Below the pieces are notes generated by a model. The model saw only the letters and a program-made list of their open reading frames with translations. It was not told the DNA's origin and ran no database searches. A stretch of 64,000 nt of DNA from assembly GCA_963792365.1 (NCBI GenBank), contig CAWBVW010000004.1:186001-250000 (forward strand), written 5' to 3'. Of this stretch, positions 1 through 9,007 are shown in pieces. Each line of letters begins with the position of its first letter. The stretch's first letter is position 1. A program made the translations under genes and the position numbers. The stretch comes from JAOUGY01 sp963792365 (lineage in GTDB: Bacteria; Actinomycetota; Acidimicrobiia; Spongiisociales; ZC4RG35).

Positions 1-1
1 C

Positions 2-844
2 GTCGGAGTCTCCCAAGAGCTTCGCCAGCAGGCCGTCGCCGCCTACATGGAAGCCGTCGTGCGGCCCGGATCGCTGGTCGTCGGGACCGACACGGCCGAA
101 CAGGCCATGGTCGTCGACCAGGCGTTCACGGCCGGCCAGACCGACAACCTCGCTCGGCTCGACCTGCTGACCGTCCGCCAGACGGACCTACAGCGCCTGA
201 GGACGGACTTCCAGTCCGACCGTGCCTCGGTGGAGCGGCTCCAGGCTCAGCTCGATGCTGAGGCGGCTCAGCTCGAGGCTCTGTTCGCTGAGGCAGATTC
301 CGCCGTGGCGGATGCCTACCGTCGCGCTCAGGCGGCCGACGAGGCGTACCGTTCCGCCCTGTCGGACGTCGAACGAGCGCGTGCCACTGCGACTCCGCCC
401 CCTCAGCCACCGTCCACCACCGCCACCACGACCTCGACCGCTCCGACCGAGCCGCCGCCGTCGGACCAATCCACGACGACAACGACCACAGGGCCCACGA
501 CGACCGATCCCCCTTCCGAGCCGCCGACGATCAAACCTGAGGTGGAGCGGTGGCGCTCTCTCGTCGCCGCGTACTTCCCGGCCGACCTGGTGAACGACGC
601 TCTGCTGATCATGCAATGTGAGTCGTTGGGCGATCCGAGCGCGGCCAACCCGTACAGCGGTGCCTCGGGCTTGTATCAATTCCTCCCGGGAACCTGGGCG
701 GTGGCGAGCGTGGGCGCCGGATTCGCCGATGCCTCTGTGTTCGACCCCGAGGCCAACATCGCCGGGGCTGCCTGGCTCGCCGGCTACTACCAAGCCAACG
801 GCTCGAGCCCTTGGGCGCCGTGGGCCTGCCGCTACTACCTGTAG
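2..844 (+). CDS. Secreted lytic transglycosylase-like peptidoglycan hydrolase, 5' end outside window
   Basis: The reading frame is open from the left edge, so the N-terminus is missing; the first internal ATG is at 47. The visible 280 residues have three parts: an Ala/Gln/Asp-rich alpha-helical, probably coiled-coil region, a Thr/Pro/Ser-rich linker, and a C-terminal lysozyme-like (SLT) domain. In that domain the motif MQCESLGDPSA supplies the likely catalytic Glu, followed by ASGLYQFLPGTW, which is typical of actinobacterial resuscitation-type and transglycosylase domains. The coiled coil plus linker resembles NlpC/P60-type wall hydrolases in which the catalytic domain has been swapped. The likely role is cleavage of glycan strands outside the membrane. 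The signal peptide cannot be seen. Confidence 0.8.
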   Translation, partial: VGVSQELRQQAVAAYMEAVVRPGSLVVGTDTAEQAMVVDQAFTAGQTDNLARLDLLTVRQTDLQRLRTDFQSDRASVERLQAQLDAEAAQLEALFAEADSAVADAYRRAQAADEAYRSALSDVERARATATPPPQPPSTTATTTSTAPTEPPPSDQSTTTTTTGPTTTDPPSEPPTIKPEVERWRSLVAAYFPADLVNDALLIMQCESLGDPSAANPYSGASGLYQFLPGTWAVASVGAGFADASVFDPEANIAGAAWLAGYYQANGSSPWAPWACRYYL

Positions 845-1262
845 GGCTTCACCTCGTCGGCGCGGTGCCGATCGGCGAACCGGTACTGCGAGACGTACGA
901 CTGTTCGCGGGGTCGAAACCCTGGTGTAACACCGATCGTGCATGCTCAGAGCAGCTAGATCACAGGGGGTCTCACATGGCAACAGAGGACTCTCGCCCGT
1001 GCGCTGCAACAGGCGCACTTGGAGACCGTGCAGGAGCTGACGCTGGGCTGAGGGGGAACGCTGACAACGTCAGGTGCGGCCAATGCGGCACCCGACCGTG
1101 CATCAGTTCGCTGATCAGGTCGACGTTCTCCCTCGTCGGCGCTGCCGATGATCGACTTGGGGATGGCCCGGATCGATCCGACTTCGTAGACGTCGGATCG
1201 ATCCGGGGCCCGCGTCGGCTTCTGCCGGTCTGCTGGATGACGACGGCCCAACCCGTGCCATC
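845..1262. other. Intergenic region upstream of glgX, no convincing gene
   Basis: This 418-base gap lies between the hydrolase and glgX. A short frame starting at ATG 976 runs on into glgX but changes to unlikely composition. A second frame at 989-1051 reads like an amphipathic helix (LARALQQAHLETVQELTLG) yet has no start codon, so it may be a decayed remnant. The notable element is the perfect inverted repeat at 1168-1206, listed separately. Confidence 0.5.
1168..1206. repeat. Perfect 15-bp inverted repeat upstream of glgX
   Basis: CCGGATCGATCCGAC (1168-1182) and its exact reverse complement (1192-1206) flank a 9-base spacer. Each arm also contains the self-complementary GGATCGATCC. There is no T-run after it. 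It lies about 57 bases before the glgX start, so it may be an operator, an mRNA leader hairpin, or a terminator for the upstream gene. Confidence 0.75.
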
Positions 1263-3329
1263 ATGCCCCCAATGGAGGCGAACGAGGCACTCGACGGGGC
1301 GCATTGGGACGGGTCGGCCACCACTTTCTCTCTCACCAGCCGGCATGCAGACGGGGTCGAACTGGCGGTCTTCGACAGCGAGGACGCCGAACAACGACAT
1401 GCGATGTCGGAGATCGCTCCAGGCCGTTTCGAGACCGTACTGAGCGGGGTCGGTCCAGGTACTCGGTACGGCTATCGGGTGCACGGCCCGTGGGAGCCCA
1501 ACCGAGGACACCGGTACAACCCGAACAAGCTGCTGGTGGACCCGCGAGCCCGTCACATGGTCGGACACGTCACACCCTCGCCTGCCCTGGCCGGCCACTT
1601 CCTACCCGATCCGGCACTCGCCAGCCCCCTCGACTCTGCGCCGTACACCCTCAGGTCGGTCGTCGTCTCGAGTGCTTTCGACTGGGAGGGGGTGACGAGT
1701 CCCAACCGTCCACTCGCAGACTCCGTTCTCTACGAGACCCACGTCAAAGGAATCTCGAAGCTGCACCCCGGGGTGCCAGGAGAACTTCAGGGCACCTACG
1801 CCGGCCTCGCACACGAGGCGATCATCGGCCACCTCTTGGAGCTGGGTGTCACGACCATCGAGCTGCTGCCGATTCATCAATTCGTCCAGGACCAGCACCT
1901 GCTGCAGACAGGGCGCCGCAACTACTGGGGCTACAACTCGATCGGCTTCTTCGCACCCCACTCCGAATACACAGCCACCGACGATGCGGTCACCGAGTTC
2001 AAGTCGATGGTCAAGGCGCTCCATGCCGCGGGACTGGAGGTGATCCTGGACGTGGTCTACAACCACACCGCCGAAGGGAACCACCTCGGGCCGACTCTCT
2101 GTTTTCGCGGGCTGGACAATCGCGCCTGGTACCGGCTCGATCCGGCCGACGCGTCGCGCTACCTGAACTGGACCGGCACGGGCAACACGGTGAACATCGC
2201 CGATCCCCACGTGCTGACGCTCGTCATGGACAGCCTCCGCTATTGGGTCCAGGAGATGCACGTCGACGGTTTCCGGTTCGACCTGGCAACCGTGCTCGGG
2301 AGGACTCATCACGACTACGACCGGCTGTCGGGGTTCTTGGGCGCGGTCGCCCAAGACCCGATTCTTCGCAACGCAAAGCTGATCGCCGAGCCATGGGACG
2401 TTGGGCCCGGCGGCTACCAGGTCGGCGGGTTTCCCGAGTCGTGGTCGGAGTGGAACGACAAGTATCGAGACGCGGTGCGGTCGTTCTGGAAGGGGAGCGA
2501 GGGAACACTCGCCGAGTTCGCCACCCGGATCACAGGCAGCTCAGACGTGTTCGAGGCATCCGAGCGCAACCCCACCGCCTCGATCAACCTCATCACCAGT
2601 CATGACGGCTACACGCTCGTGGATCTCGTGAGCTACGAACGCCGACACAACCACGCCAATGGCGAGAACAACCAGGATGGTCACCGTAACAACCTCTCCT
2701 GGAACTCTGGTGTCGAGGGGCCGACCACCAAGCAAGAGATCATCGAGATGCGCAATCGACGACGGCGGTCCCTGATCACCACGCTGATGCTGTCGCAGGG
2801 CGTGCCGATGATCCTCGGTGGCGACGAAATCGGACGCACTCAGAACGGCAACAACAACGCCTACAACCAGGACAACGAAACCTCCTGGTACGACTGGGCC
2901 GACATCGACCGAGACATGCTCGCCTTCACGCAGACGGTCGTTGCGCTCCGTCGCCGCCACGAGACCTTTCGCCGGACCGCCTGGCTCCACGAACACGCCA
3001 GTCCGGGAGAGGACCATGTCGGTTGGTTTACTCCCGCCGGCAGGGGCATGGCGGAGGACGACTGGCAGGCACCATTCGCCAGGTCGGTCGCACTGTTCCT
3101 CGCCGGTGACGCAATCCACACTGCGACCGGAGTGGCCTCAGATCGTGACTTCCTGCTGCTGTTCAACGCATATGCGGAAGAGCTCGAGTTCACCCTTCCC
3201 ACCGAGCTCGGTTCGATCCGGTGGGAGCTCGCACTGGACACTGCTCTGGCCACCACAGAGCCCGGTCCGGTCGAGGGCGCCGTGGACGTGGCCGGCTTCG
3301 CGGTGGTCGTGCTCAGGAGCATCCCGTGA
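1263..3329 (+). CDS. glgX: Glycogen debranching enzyme GlgX (GH13 isoamylase type)
   Basis: GlgX hydrolyses alpha-1,6 branches of phosphorylase-trimmed glycogen in the cytoplasm. At 688 residues it has the usual family length. An N-terminal CBM48-like beta domain (about 15-120) precedes the GH13 barrel. The conserved regions are visible: DVVYNHT, the nucleophile Asp340 in DGFRFD, acid/base Glu376 in IAEPWD, and Asp448 in TSHDGYTL. The GGDEIGRTQNGNNNAYNQDN segment is characteristic of GlgX/TreX. A second Met three codons later (ATG 1272) is an equally possible start. The gene converges on glgC-glgB, so this is a glycogen locus. No glycogen synthase (glgA) or phosphorylase is in the window. Confidence 0.95.
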   Translation: MPPMEANEALDGAHWDGSATTFSLTSRHADGVELAVFDSEDAEQRHAMSEIAPGRFETVLSGVGPGTRYGYRVHGPWEPNRGHRYNPNKLLVDPRARHMVGHVTPSPALAGHFLPDPALASPLDSAPYTLRSVVVSSAFDWEGVTSPNRPLADSVLYETHVKGISKLHPGVPGELQGTYAGLAHEAIIGHLLELGVTTIELLPIHQFVQDQHLLQTGRRNYWGYNSIGFFAPHSEYTATDDAVTEFKSMVKALHAAGLEVILDVVYNHTAEGNHLGPTLCFRGLDNRAWYRLDPADASRYLNWTGTGNTVNIADPHVLTLVMDSLRYWVQEMHVDGFRFDLATVLGRTHHDYDRLSGFLGAVAQDPILRNAKLIAEPWDVGPGGYQVGGFPESWSEWNDKYRDAVRSFWKGSEGTLAEFATRITGSSDVFEASERNPTASINLITSHDGYTLVDLVSYERRHNHANGENNQDGHRNNLSWNSGVEGPTTKQEIIEMRNRRRRSLITTLMLSQGVPMILGGDEIGRTQNGNNNAYNQDNETSWYDWADIDRDMLAFTQTVVALRRRHETFRRTAWLHEHASPGEDHVGWFTPAGRGMAEDDWQAPFARSVALFLAGDAIHTATGVASDRDFLLLFNAYAEELEFTLPTELGSIRWELALDTALATTEPGPVEGAVDVAGFAVVVLRSIP

Positions 3330-3739
3330 CGGCTCGTACCTTCCGGTGAAGGAGTGAGGTGAAGGAGGATGAGCCGCCTGCCCAGGGCCTTGGTGCGAGA
3401 CGTCAAAGGCGGAATCCCCCCTGGCTCCCTGCGGCGGCCAGTCCCCCCAGCGGGGGGACACAACCGCTGGACACACATCACGGTTGACCAGTGGGGCGAC
3501 GATCGGGCCACACGGCTCGTGTGGTGTTGGGTCGGGTTTGCGCAGCAAACTCGCTTAGGTCGCCGCAGGCGACCGGCGGACTGATTCGCCGAAGGCGAAG
3601 CAGGGGGAACTTCACACCCATGACGACAGGGAAGGCACCCGTGTCGCACCGTCGCGCGACAGGACAATGATGGGGTCGCGCACGGCCGACGCCGTGGGCG
3701 ACCGATCCGGGTCGACACGTGGTGGGAACCTGCGGACCG
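3330..3739. other. Intergenic spacer between convergent glgX and glgC, rich in hairpins
   Basis: This 410-base gap lies between two convergent genes. A 71-codon frame from ATG 3369 preceded by purine-rich sequence exists, but it runs through a series of perfect hairpins and looks non-coding. The hairpins at 3441-3599 are listed as a repeat. They probably serve as the bidirectional end of both transcription units. Confidence 0.6.
3441..3599. repeat. Array of five hairpins, each with a three-base loop
   Basis: Five perfect stem-loops follow one another: 3441-3459 (GTCCCCCC, loop AGC), 3508-3524 (CCACACG, loop GCT), 3536-3550 (GTTTGC, loop GCA), 3559-3573 (GTCGCC, loop GCA) and 3585-3599 (TTCGCC, loop GAA). 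All have 6-8 bp stems with trinucleotide loops. None is followed by a T-run. The uniform geometry suggests a REP- or MITE-like repeat, or a rho-independent termination region of actinobacterial type. Confidence 0.7.
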
Positions 3740-4984
3740 TCAATCCAGCCGTTTGCTCTTCGGCACCGCCAGGATTCCCTTGTCCGAGGCATCCAGATGG
3801 CGCTGGGCATCTGCCTCAGCGTCGTATCCGAGTGAAGCGCCCGGCGACACCACCACGTTCTTGTCGAGGATGGCGTTGCGGACTCGGGCCCCGGCACCGA
3901 TCGTCACGTTCTCCAGAACCACGCAGTTCTCCACCACCGCGCCTGGCTCGACCCTCACCCACGGAGAGAGGACCGAGTGGCGCACGAACCCGCCCGAGAT
4001 CACGACTCCGTTCGAGAGAAGCGAGTCTGCGACGTCCCCCGCTCCATACTCGGCCACGGCAACCACCTTTGCAGGCGGTGCGGTGTACGAACTCGTGTAG
4101 ATGGGCCAGTCGTCGTTGTAGAGGTTGAACACGGGGTCGACCGACACCAGATCCATGTGTGCCTCGAAGTACGAGTCGAGCGTTCCCACGTCTCGCCAAT
4201 AGGCGTGCTCACGGTCGGTCACCCCCGGTACCTCGTTCCCGGTGAAGTCGTACACGTGAGCCTCGCCGTCGTCGACCAACGTCGGGATCAGATCGCCACC
4301 CACATCGTGGCGGGAATCGTCCTTCAACGAGTCACGGTGAAGCAGATCGAGCAGAACGTCGGTGGAGAAGATGTAGTTGCCCATGGACACGAGCGCGGTC
4401 TGCGGATCGTCTGGGATGGGCTTGGGGTCCGAGGGCTTCTCCCGGAATCGCTCGATCTTCGTGGTGGATCCGCGTTCGATCACGCCGAACGCGGGTGCCT
4501 CGGCGAGCGGGACCCTGATCCCTGCGACGGTCACGCCCGCACCGGTGGACAGGTGGTGTTCCAGCATCTGGCGCGGATCCATGCGGTAGATGTGATCGGC
4601 GCCGAAGACGAAGATGTACGAAGGTTCTTCGTCTTCGATGATGTTGATGTTCTGCAACAGGGCATCCGCCGATCCGAGAAACCAACGCTTGCCCATGCGC
4701 ATCTGTGCGGGCACCGACGTGATGTAGTTGCCGAGCAGCGTCGACATCCGCCAGGTGCGAGCGAGGTGGACGTTGAGGCTGTGACTCTTGTACTGCGTGA
4801 GTACCACGATCTTGCGGTAGCCCCCGTTCACGAGGTTCGACAGTGCAAAGTCGATCAACCGATAGTGACCGCCGAAGGGGACGGCCGGCTTGGCCCGGTC
4901 GCGGGTGAGCGGCATCAGCCGCTTTCCTTCCCCTCCGGCGAGCACCATTCCGAGAACGTCTCGGGGAAGGGTGCTGGCGACCAT
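3740..4984 (-). CDS. glgC: Glucose-1-phosphate adenylyltransferase (ADP-glucose pyrophosphorylase)
   Basis: GlgC makes ADP-glucose from ATP and glucose-1-phosphate, the committed step of glycogen synthesis. The protein is 414 residues, the normal length. The N-terminal nucleotidyltransferase domain carries GGEGKRLMPLT (18-27) and the substrate motif PFGGHYRLIDFALSN. FGADHIYRMD and the sugar-phosphate loop AFGVIE are present, and the C-terminal part is a left-handed beta-helix of hexapeptide type. The ATG at 4984 is preceded by GGAGG with an 8-base spacing, which fixes the start. It is transcribed away from glgB (91 bases between them) but on the same strand and downstream of it. Allosteric sugar-phosphate control is usual for the family. 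Confidence 0.95.
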   Translation of the reverse strand: MVASTLPRDVLGMVLAGGEGKRLMPLTRDRAKPAVPFGGHYRLIDFALSNLVNGGYRKIVVLTQYKSHSLNVHLARTWRMSTLLGNYITSVPAQMRMGKRWFLGSADALLQNINIIEDEEPSYIFVFGADHIYRMDPRQMLEHHLSTGAGVTVAGIRVPLAEAPAFGVIERGSTTKIERFREKPSDPKPIPDDPQTALVSMGNYIFSTDVLLDLLHRDSLKDDSRHDVGGDLIPTLVDDGEAHVYDFTGNEVPGVTDREHAYWRDVGTLDSYFEAHMDLVSVDPVFNLYNDDWPIYTSSYTAPPAKVVAVAEYGAGDVADSLLSNGVVISGGFVRHSVLSPWVRVEPGAVVENCVVLENVTIGAGARVRNAILDKNVVVSPGASLGYDAEADAQRHLDASDKGILAVPKSKRLD

Positions 4985-5075
4985 GTCGTGAACCTCCTGG
5001 CTCGAGCGCAGCCTCCAACCTAGCCAGCCGGGCTCCGCCCCATTGAACCGGACCCGACGATTCCGGCCGAGATGC

Positions 5076-6935
5076 TCAGGCTGGCTGCAAAAAGGTGACA
5101 GACATCGGTGGCACCGACATCCTGATCGAGTGGCTCATGCCGTGCGTTCCCTCGGGCACGGCGTCATACCCATCGCCGACGAGCCCAGAGCCGCCGAAGG
5201 TCGCAGCGTCCGAACAGGCCAGCACCTTCCATTGCCCCCCGGCAGGTGCTCCGATCACATAGTCGTGCCACACCTCGGGTGTGAAGTTGCAGATGACCAG
5301 GACCGGGGGATGGCCTTCGGTCGAGCGGAGGTACGCCAACGTCGACCGTGACACGTCGTTGGCCTCGATCCACTGGAATCCCTGGGGCCGGATGTCGTCG
5401 ACGTGCAACGCCGGGGTCGACCGATAGACCCGGTTGAGCTCCGACACCCAATCCATCACGCCTCGATGGATCGGATAGTCCAGAAGGTAGAAGGGAAGCT
5501 CACCCTCGTGGTTCCACTCGTATGGATCCGCCAACTCGGTGCCCATGAACACGAGCTTCTTTCCTGGGAGGCTCCATTGGTATCCGAGCAACGCCCTCAG
5601 GCCGGCGAAGCGCCGCCACTCGTCGCCGGGGTTCTTCCCGAGTACGGAGCGCTTGCCGTGCACCACCTCGTCGTGGGAGAGCGCGAGGAGGTAGTTCTCG
5701 GTGAACGCGTAGATGCCGCGAAAGGTGAGCAACCGATGGCTGTCCTCGAATCCTCGGTAGATCGGGTCGAGGGAGAAGTATCGGAGGGTGTCGTTCATCC
5801 ACCCCATGTCCCACTTGAACCCGAACCCGAGTCCGCCCGTGTCGGTCGGGCGGGTCACCGACGGCCACGCCGTCGACTCCTCGGCGATCATCTGTACATC
5901 TGGGAACCGGCCGTACACCGAGGCGTTGAGCTGTCGAAGGAACTCGACGGCCTCCAGATTCTCGCGACCCCCGTAGCGGTTGGGGATCCACTCGCCTTCG
6001 CGGCGGGAGTAGTCGAGATACAACATCGACGCGACGGCGTCGACCCGCAGACCGTCGATGTGATAGCGGTCGAGCCACGAGTGCGCAGAACTGACGAGAA
6101 AGGCGCGCACCTCGTTGCGGGCGTAATTGAATATGTAAGAGCCCCAATCCGGGTGGTATCCCTGCCGCGGGTCGGCGTGTTCGAACAGATGCGTGCCGTC
6201 GAAGTAGGCGAGACCATGCCCATCGACCGCGAAGTGCGACGGCACCCAGTCGAGGATCACGCCGATGCCGTGCTCGTGCATCGTGTCGACGAACGCCATG
6301 AAGTCCTGGGGCGTCCCGAACCTGGAGGTGGGAGCGAAATAGCCGAGCGACTGATAGCCCCAGGATCCGTCGAATGGGAACTCCATGATCGGCAACAGCT
6401 CGATGTGCGTGAACCCGGTCCGAACCAGATGTTCCGCCAGCCCACGAGCCAGGTCTCGGTAGTTCATCGAGTGCTGACGGGACCACGAGCCCAGATGGCA
6501 TTCGTAGATCGATATCGGTGCATCGGGACCGTTGTTGCGGTGCCGTCCAGACATCCACTCGGAGTCCCGCCACTCGTAGTCCACATCCCAGATGACCGAG
6601 GCTGTGTTCGGCGGTGTTTCGGCGTGGGTGGCAAACGGGTCGGACTTCTCGAGGATCTGACCGCCGGCGGCGCCGATGGCGTACTTGTACGTCTGCCCCG
6701 GATGAGCGCCTGCAATGGTGGTCTCCCAGACCCCCGACTCGGAGGGATGCATGGGGTGGGCCTCGGGATTCCATCCGTTGAAGTCGCCTATGACGGCTAC
6801 CTTCGCTGCGTTGGGCGCCCAGACGCGAAAGATTGTATCGCCACCATCATGATGGGCCCCCAGCACCTCGTGCAGCCGGTCGTGTGTTCCGTTGTTGAAC
6901 AGCCAGCGATCGTCGGAGGTGAATGGGCGAGCCAT
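5076..6935 (-). CDS. glgB: 1,4-alpha-glucan branching enzyme
   Basis: GlgB transfers alpha-1,4 chains to form alpha-1,6 branches in glycogen. From ATG 6935 it has 619 residues; a TTG at 6950 would add five. It has a CBM48 domain near the N-terminus (FRVWAPNAAKVAVIGDFNGW) and a GH13_9 barrel. Counted from the TTG, catalytic residues are Asp304 in DGLRVDAV, Glu357 in MIAEEST and Asp427 in LSHDEVVHGK. It lacks the extra N1 domain of longer branching enzymes, as do many short actinobacterial and cyanobacterial forms. It probably forms one transcription unit with glgC. Confidence 0.95.
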   Translation of the reverse strand: MARPFTSDDRWLFNNGTHDRLHEVLGAHHDGGDTIFRVWAPNAAKVAVIGDFNGWNPEAHPMHPSESGVWETTIAGAHPGQTYKYAIGAAGGQILEKSDPFATHAETPPNTASVIWDVDYEWRDSEWMSGRHRNNGPDAPISIYECHLGSWSRQHSMNYRDLARGLAEHLVRTGFTHIELLPIMEFPFDGSWGYQSLGYFAPTSRFGTPQDFMAFVDTMHEHGIGVILDWVPSHFAVDGHGLAYFDGTHLFEHADPRQGYHPDWGSYIFNYARNEVRAFLVSSAHSWLDRYHIDGLRVDAVASMLYLDYSRREGEWIPNRYGGRENLEAVEFLRQLNASVYGRFPDVQMIAEESTAWPSVTRPTDTGGLGFGFKWDMGWMNDTLRYFSLDPIYRGFEDSHRLLTFRGIYAFTENYLLALSHDEVVHGKRSVLGKNPGDEWRRFAGLRALLGYQWSLPGKKLVFMGTELADPYEWNHEGELPFYLLDYPIHRGVMDWVSELNRVYRSTPALHVDDIRPQGFQWIEANDVSRSTLAYLRSTEGHPPVLVICNFTPEVWHDYVIGAPAGGQWKVLACSDAATFGGSGLVGDGYDAVPEGTHGMSHSIRMSVPPMSVTFLQPA

Positions 6936-7040
6936 GACACGAGCGTACAAGCCAGGCGGGCCAAGAGTGACGCAACGGTTGGGCGACGGCTGAGTTGGCC
7001 GACGATCGAGGCGCGGAACGGTGGTGTCACCCTGCTCGGG

Positions 7041-7370
7041 TCATCTCTTGCGGACGGGAAGCCCCTTCCGCTGCCATGCGAGCATGCCCCCCTTGACGTT
7101 GAGCGCATCGAGGCCTGCCGCTCGAAGCTGTCGGGTTGCTCCGGCGGAGCGGTTTCCTGATCGACAGATCACCAGAATGGTGCGGTCCTGGGCATGCCGA
7201 CTGATCCAGTCCTTCCGCTGCGGTAGCGACTCGAGGGAAACATTGGTGGCACCCGGAACGTGAGCTCCGCGGAACTCTCCCTTGGTGCGAACGTCGAGCA
7301 TCATCGCCCCCTCGTCCTGGAGTCGGCTGGCACCCTCGACGTCGATCGAACTCTTGCTTCGGAAGAACAT
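7041..7370 (-). CDS. Rhodanese-domain protein
   Basis: This 109-residue single-domain rhodanese has the active-site loop CRSGNRS, with the persulfide-forming Cys, and an upstream MLDVRTKGEFRGAHVPGA motif. Such proteins carry sulfane sulfur in the cytoplasm. The ATG at 7370 gives MFFRSKSS and a domain of complete length; the ribosome-binding site is weak. It stands alone between glgB and a membrane protein on the same strand. Function beyond sulfur transfer cannot be inferred. Confidence 0.85.
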   Translation of the reverse strand: MFFRSKSSIDVEGASRLQDEGAMMLDVRTKGEFRGAHVPGATNVSLESLPQRKDWISRHAQDRTILVICRSGNRSAGATRQLRAAGLDALNVKGGMLAWQRKGLPVRKR

Positions 7371-7431
7371 GATCGGAGCATTGTAGTGCGCAAAAGTCCG
7401 TACTTTTGATTCGCTCGGCTGGGCGGAACCG

Positions 7432-8238
7432 TCAGGGATCCGCCGGCAATCCGCTGCGGAGCGCCCACCACCCCGCGGCGATCGGCACCGTCTGGCCGAC
7501 TGCGAGAGCCAGACCGAGCACGAGCGTGACTGTGCGGGCGAACCAGATCTGACCCTCGAGTTGTGCCTCGAGCTCGTCGAGTACCTTCGTGCCGCGCCGG
7601 ACCGTGGCGTCGTACTCGGCCAGGATCCAGGTCGATTGCTCCAGCGTCGTGCGTATCGCACCGAGCTCACGAGCGATGTCGACGCTCGAACCCGCAAAGG
7701 CCGATATCCCGGCAGCGGCGGCTTCGAAGTCGGCGGCCTGGGCACGAAGCTCGCCGGGAATCACGGCGAGTTGGGCGTCCACCGCCCGAAGGGAATCGTC
7801 GAGGGGAGCGTCCGGGTCGTAGTCGACCCCGACAAATCGGAGCGTGCGCATCACACCATCGATCACGCCTGCCGTGGCGATGACCTGCGGCATGGTGGCG
7901 CGCAGGGCATCCAGACTCTCGGGGATGTCCGAGGTGACCACGGTCCCCAGATCATCGGCCAGGCCGGCGACGTCGGACAGCGTTCCGGCCCCTGTCGCCA
8001 CCGACCCTTCGACGGTGGCAAGGCCATTCGCTGCTTCACCGGTGATCTCGTCGATCGTGGCTGCCGTCTTGCCGGCCGTTGCAAGCAGGTCTCGGGTGAC
8101 ACCGAGTACCTCGAGGCCGTATTCGGTGCTCGAACCGATGAATCCGGCGCCGAGCCAGCCCACGAGGAGCGCCGAGATCAAGCCGACGATGCCCGCACCC
8201 ATCCACGAAACGGCTAACCAACGGGGAATCGGAGGCAC
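7432..8238 (-). CDS. Membrane protein with a long extracytoplasmic helical region, unknown function
   Basis: The 268-residue product starts at GTG 8238. One hydrophobic helix lies near residues 8-35 and another near 230-255. The segment between them is Ala/Asp/Thr-rich, predicted alpha-helical and free of Cys, and resembles the sensor region of membrane-anchored coiled-coil proteins, but no output domain follows. I do not recognise a family. It is followed by the rhodanese gene after 61 bases on the same strand. Confidence 0.7.
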   Translation of the reverse strand: MPPIPRWLAVSWMGAGIVGLISALLVGWLGAGFIGSSTEYGLEVLGVTRDLLATAGKTAATIDEITGEAANGLATVEGSVATGAGTLSDVAGLADDLGTVVTSDIPESLDALRATMPQVIATAGVIDGVMRTLRFVGVDYDPDAPLDDSLRAVDAQLAVIPGELRAQAADFEAAAAGISAFAGSSVDIARELGAIRTTLEQSTWILAEYDATVRRGTKVLDELEAQLEGQIWFARTVTLVLGLALAVGQTVPIAAGWWALRSGLPADP

Positions 8239-8284
8239 GGATCGAGGCTAGTGCAGCCCACCGGGCCGGTGCGATGTTGCGCCG

Positions 8285-9007
8285 TCAGTCACCGGCCGCT
8301 GGTGGCTGCTTCGCCAGGATCGGGATGCTCGCACGCTTCTCCGCATCGAGATGATCGGCGAGGACGCCCGAAGGTCGTGGCAACGATGTCTCGGTGCGGA
8401 GAATCCGCTCCCCCACCACGATCATGTCGAGGGGAAAGTCGTGCTCGGTCACCGGGATGGCGCCGGTCTCCAATAGCTGCGAAGGATGGACGGTCGTTGC
8501 GATCATCGTGTTGTCGCCGATGAGCCCGGCTTCGACGCAGATCGCGTACTCGAGGTCGGAGTAGCCGCCTCCTTTCCCGAGGCGGGCGCCACCCGCTTCG
8601 ACCGCCACCGACCCACACACCACCAGATCGATGTGCTCCATTTCGTCAGGCCCGACCGGCACCCCGTATCGCGCAGCCCCCTTGATCGTGGCTGCCGCGT
8701 GCGGAGGCACATCCAACTCGTCGAGGCTCAACCGCCAGAAGGGACGTGGCTCGGCGAGCCTCGGCACCGCCATGTACAGGGTTTTTCCGTCGGCGAGCGC
8801 GCGCTTGCGCACCGGAAGCTGCGGCGAGTCGGGGTTGGCCTTGATGTGCACTGCCCGGCTCCACTCGTCACTCGACGCAAGGCAGGCCGCTGCGGCCTCG
8901 GCGCCGACGAAGTTGGGGATCCGACCCTCGACCCCGGGGAAGCGGGCGGCCCCGGCCTCCCGGAGGGCGGCCCAGGCGCGCTCGCGGACCGTCGTCTTGT
9001 CAGCCAC
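8285..9007 (-). CDS. 5-formyltetrahydrofolate cyclo-ligase family protein
   Basis: The sequence has the basic region with VRKRALADGKTLYM and the phosphate loop LGKGGGYSDLEYA, typical of 5-formyl-THF cyclo-ligase and its MTHFSD-like relatives. The enzyme family converts 5-formyl-THF to 5,10-methenyl-THF with ATP. The GGGYSDLEYA version and long C-terminal HDFPLDMIVV segment place it closer to the MTHFSD-like branch, whose substrate is less certain. GTG 9007 overlaps the stop of the upstream gene by 8 bases; GTG 9034 is the longer alternative. Size from GTG 9007 is 240 residues. Confidence 0.8.
   Translation of the reverse strand: MADKTTVRERAWAALREAGAARFPGVEGRIPNFVGAEAAAACLASSDEWSRAVHIKANPDSPQLPVRKRALADGKTLYMAVPRLAEPRPFWRLSLDELDVPPHAAATIKGAARYGVPVGPDEMEHIDLVVCGSVAVEAGGARLGKGGGYSDLEYAICVEAGLIGDNTMIATTVHPSQLLETGAIPVTEHDFPLDMIVVGERILRTETSLPRPSGVLADHLDAEKRASIPILAKQPPAAGD

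Noticed and set aside
811..1443. 210-codon plus-strand frame overlapping glgX
   Set aside because: It runs on into glgX in another frame, has Cys/Trp/Arg-rich unlikely composition and no ribosome-binding site of its own at the internal ATG 976 beyond a weak GGGGGT.
3369..3584. 71-codon frame between glgX and glgC
   Set aside because: It passes through three perfect hairpins, starts directly after GGAGG with no spacing and has an Arg/Trp/Pro-rich product; more likely non-coding.
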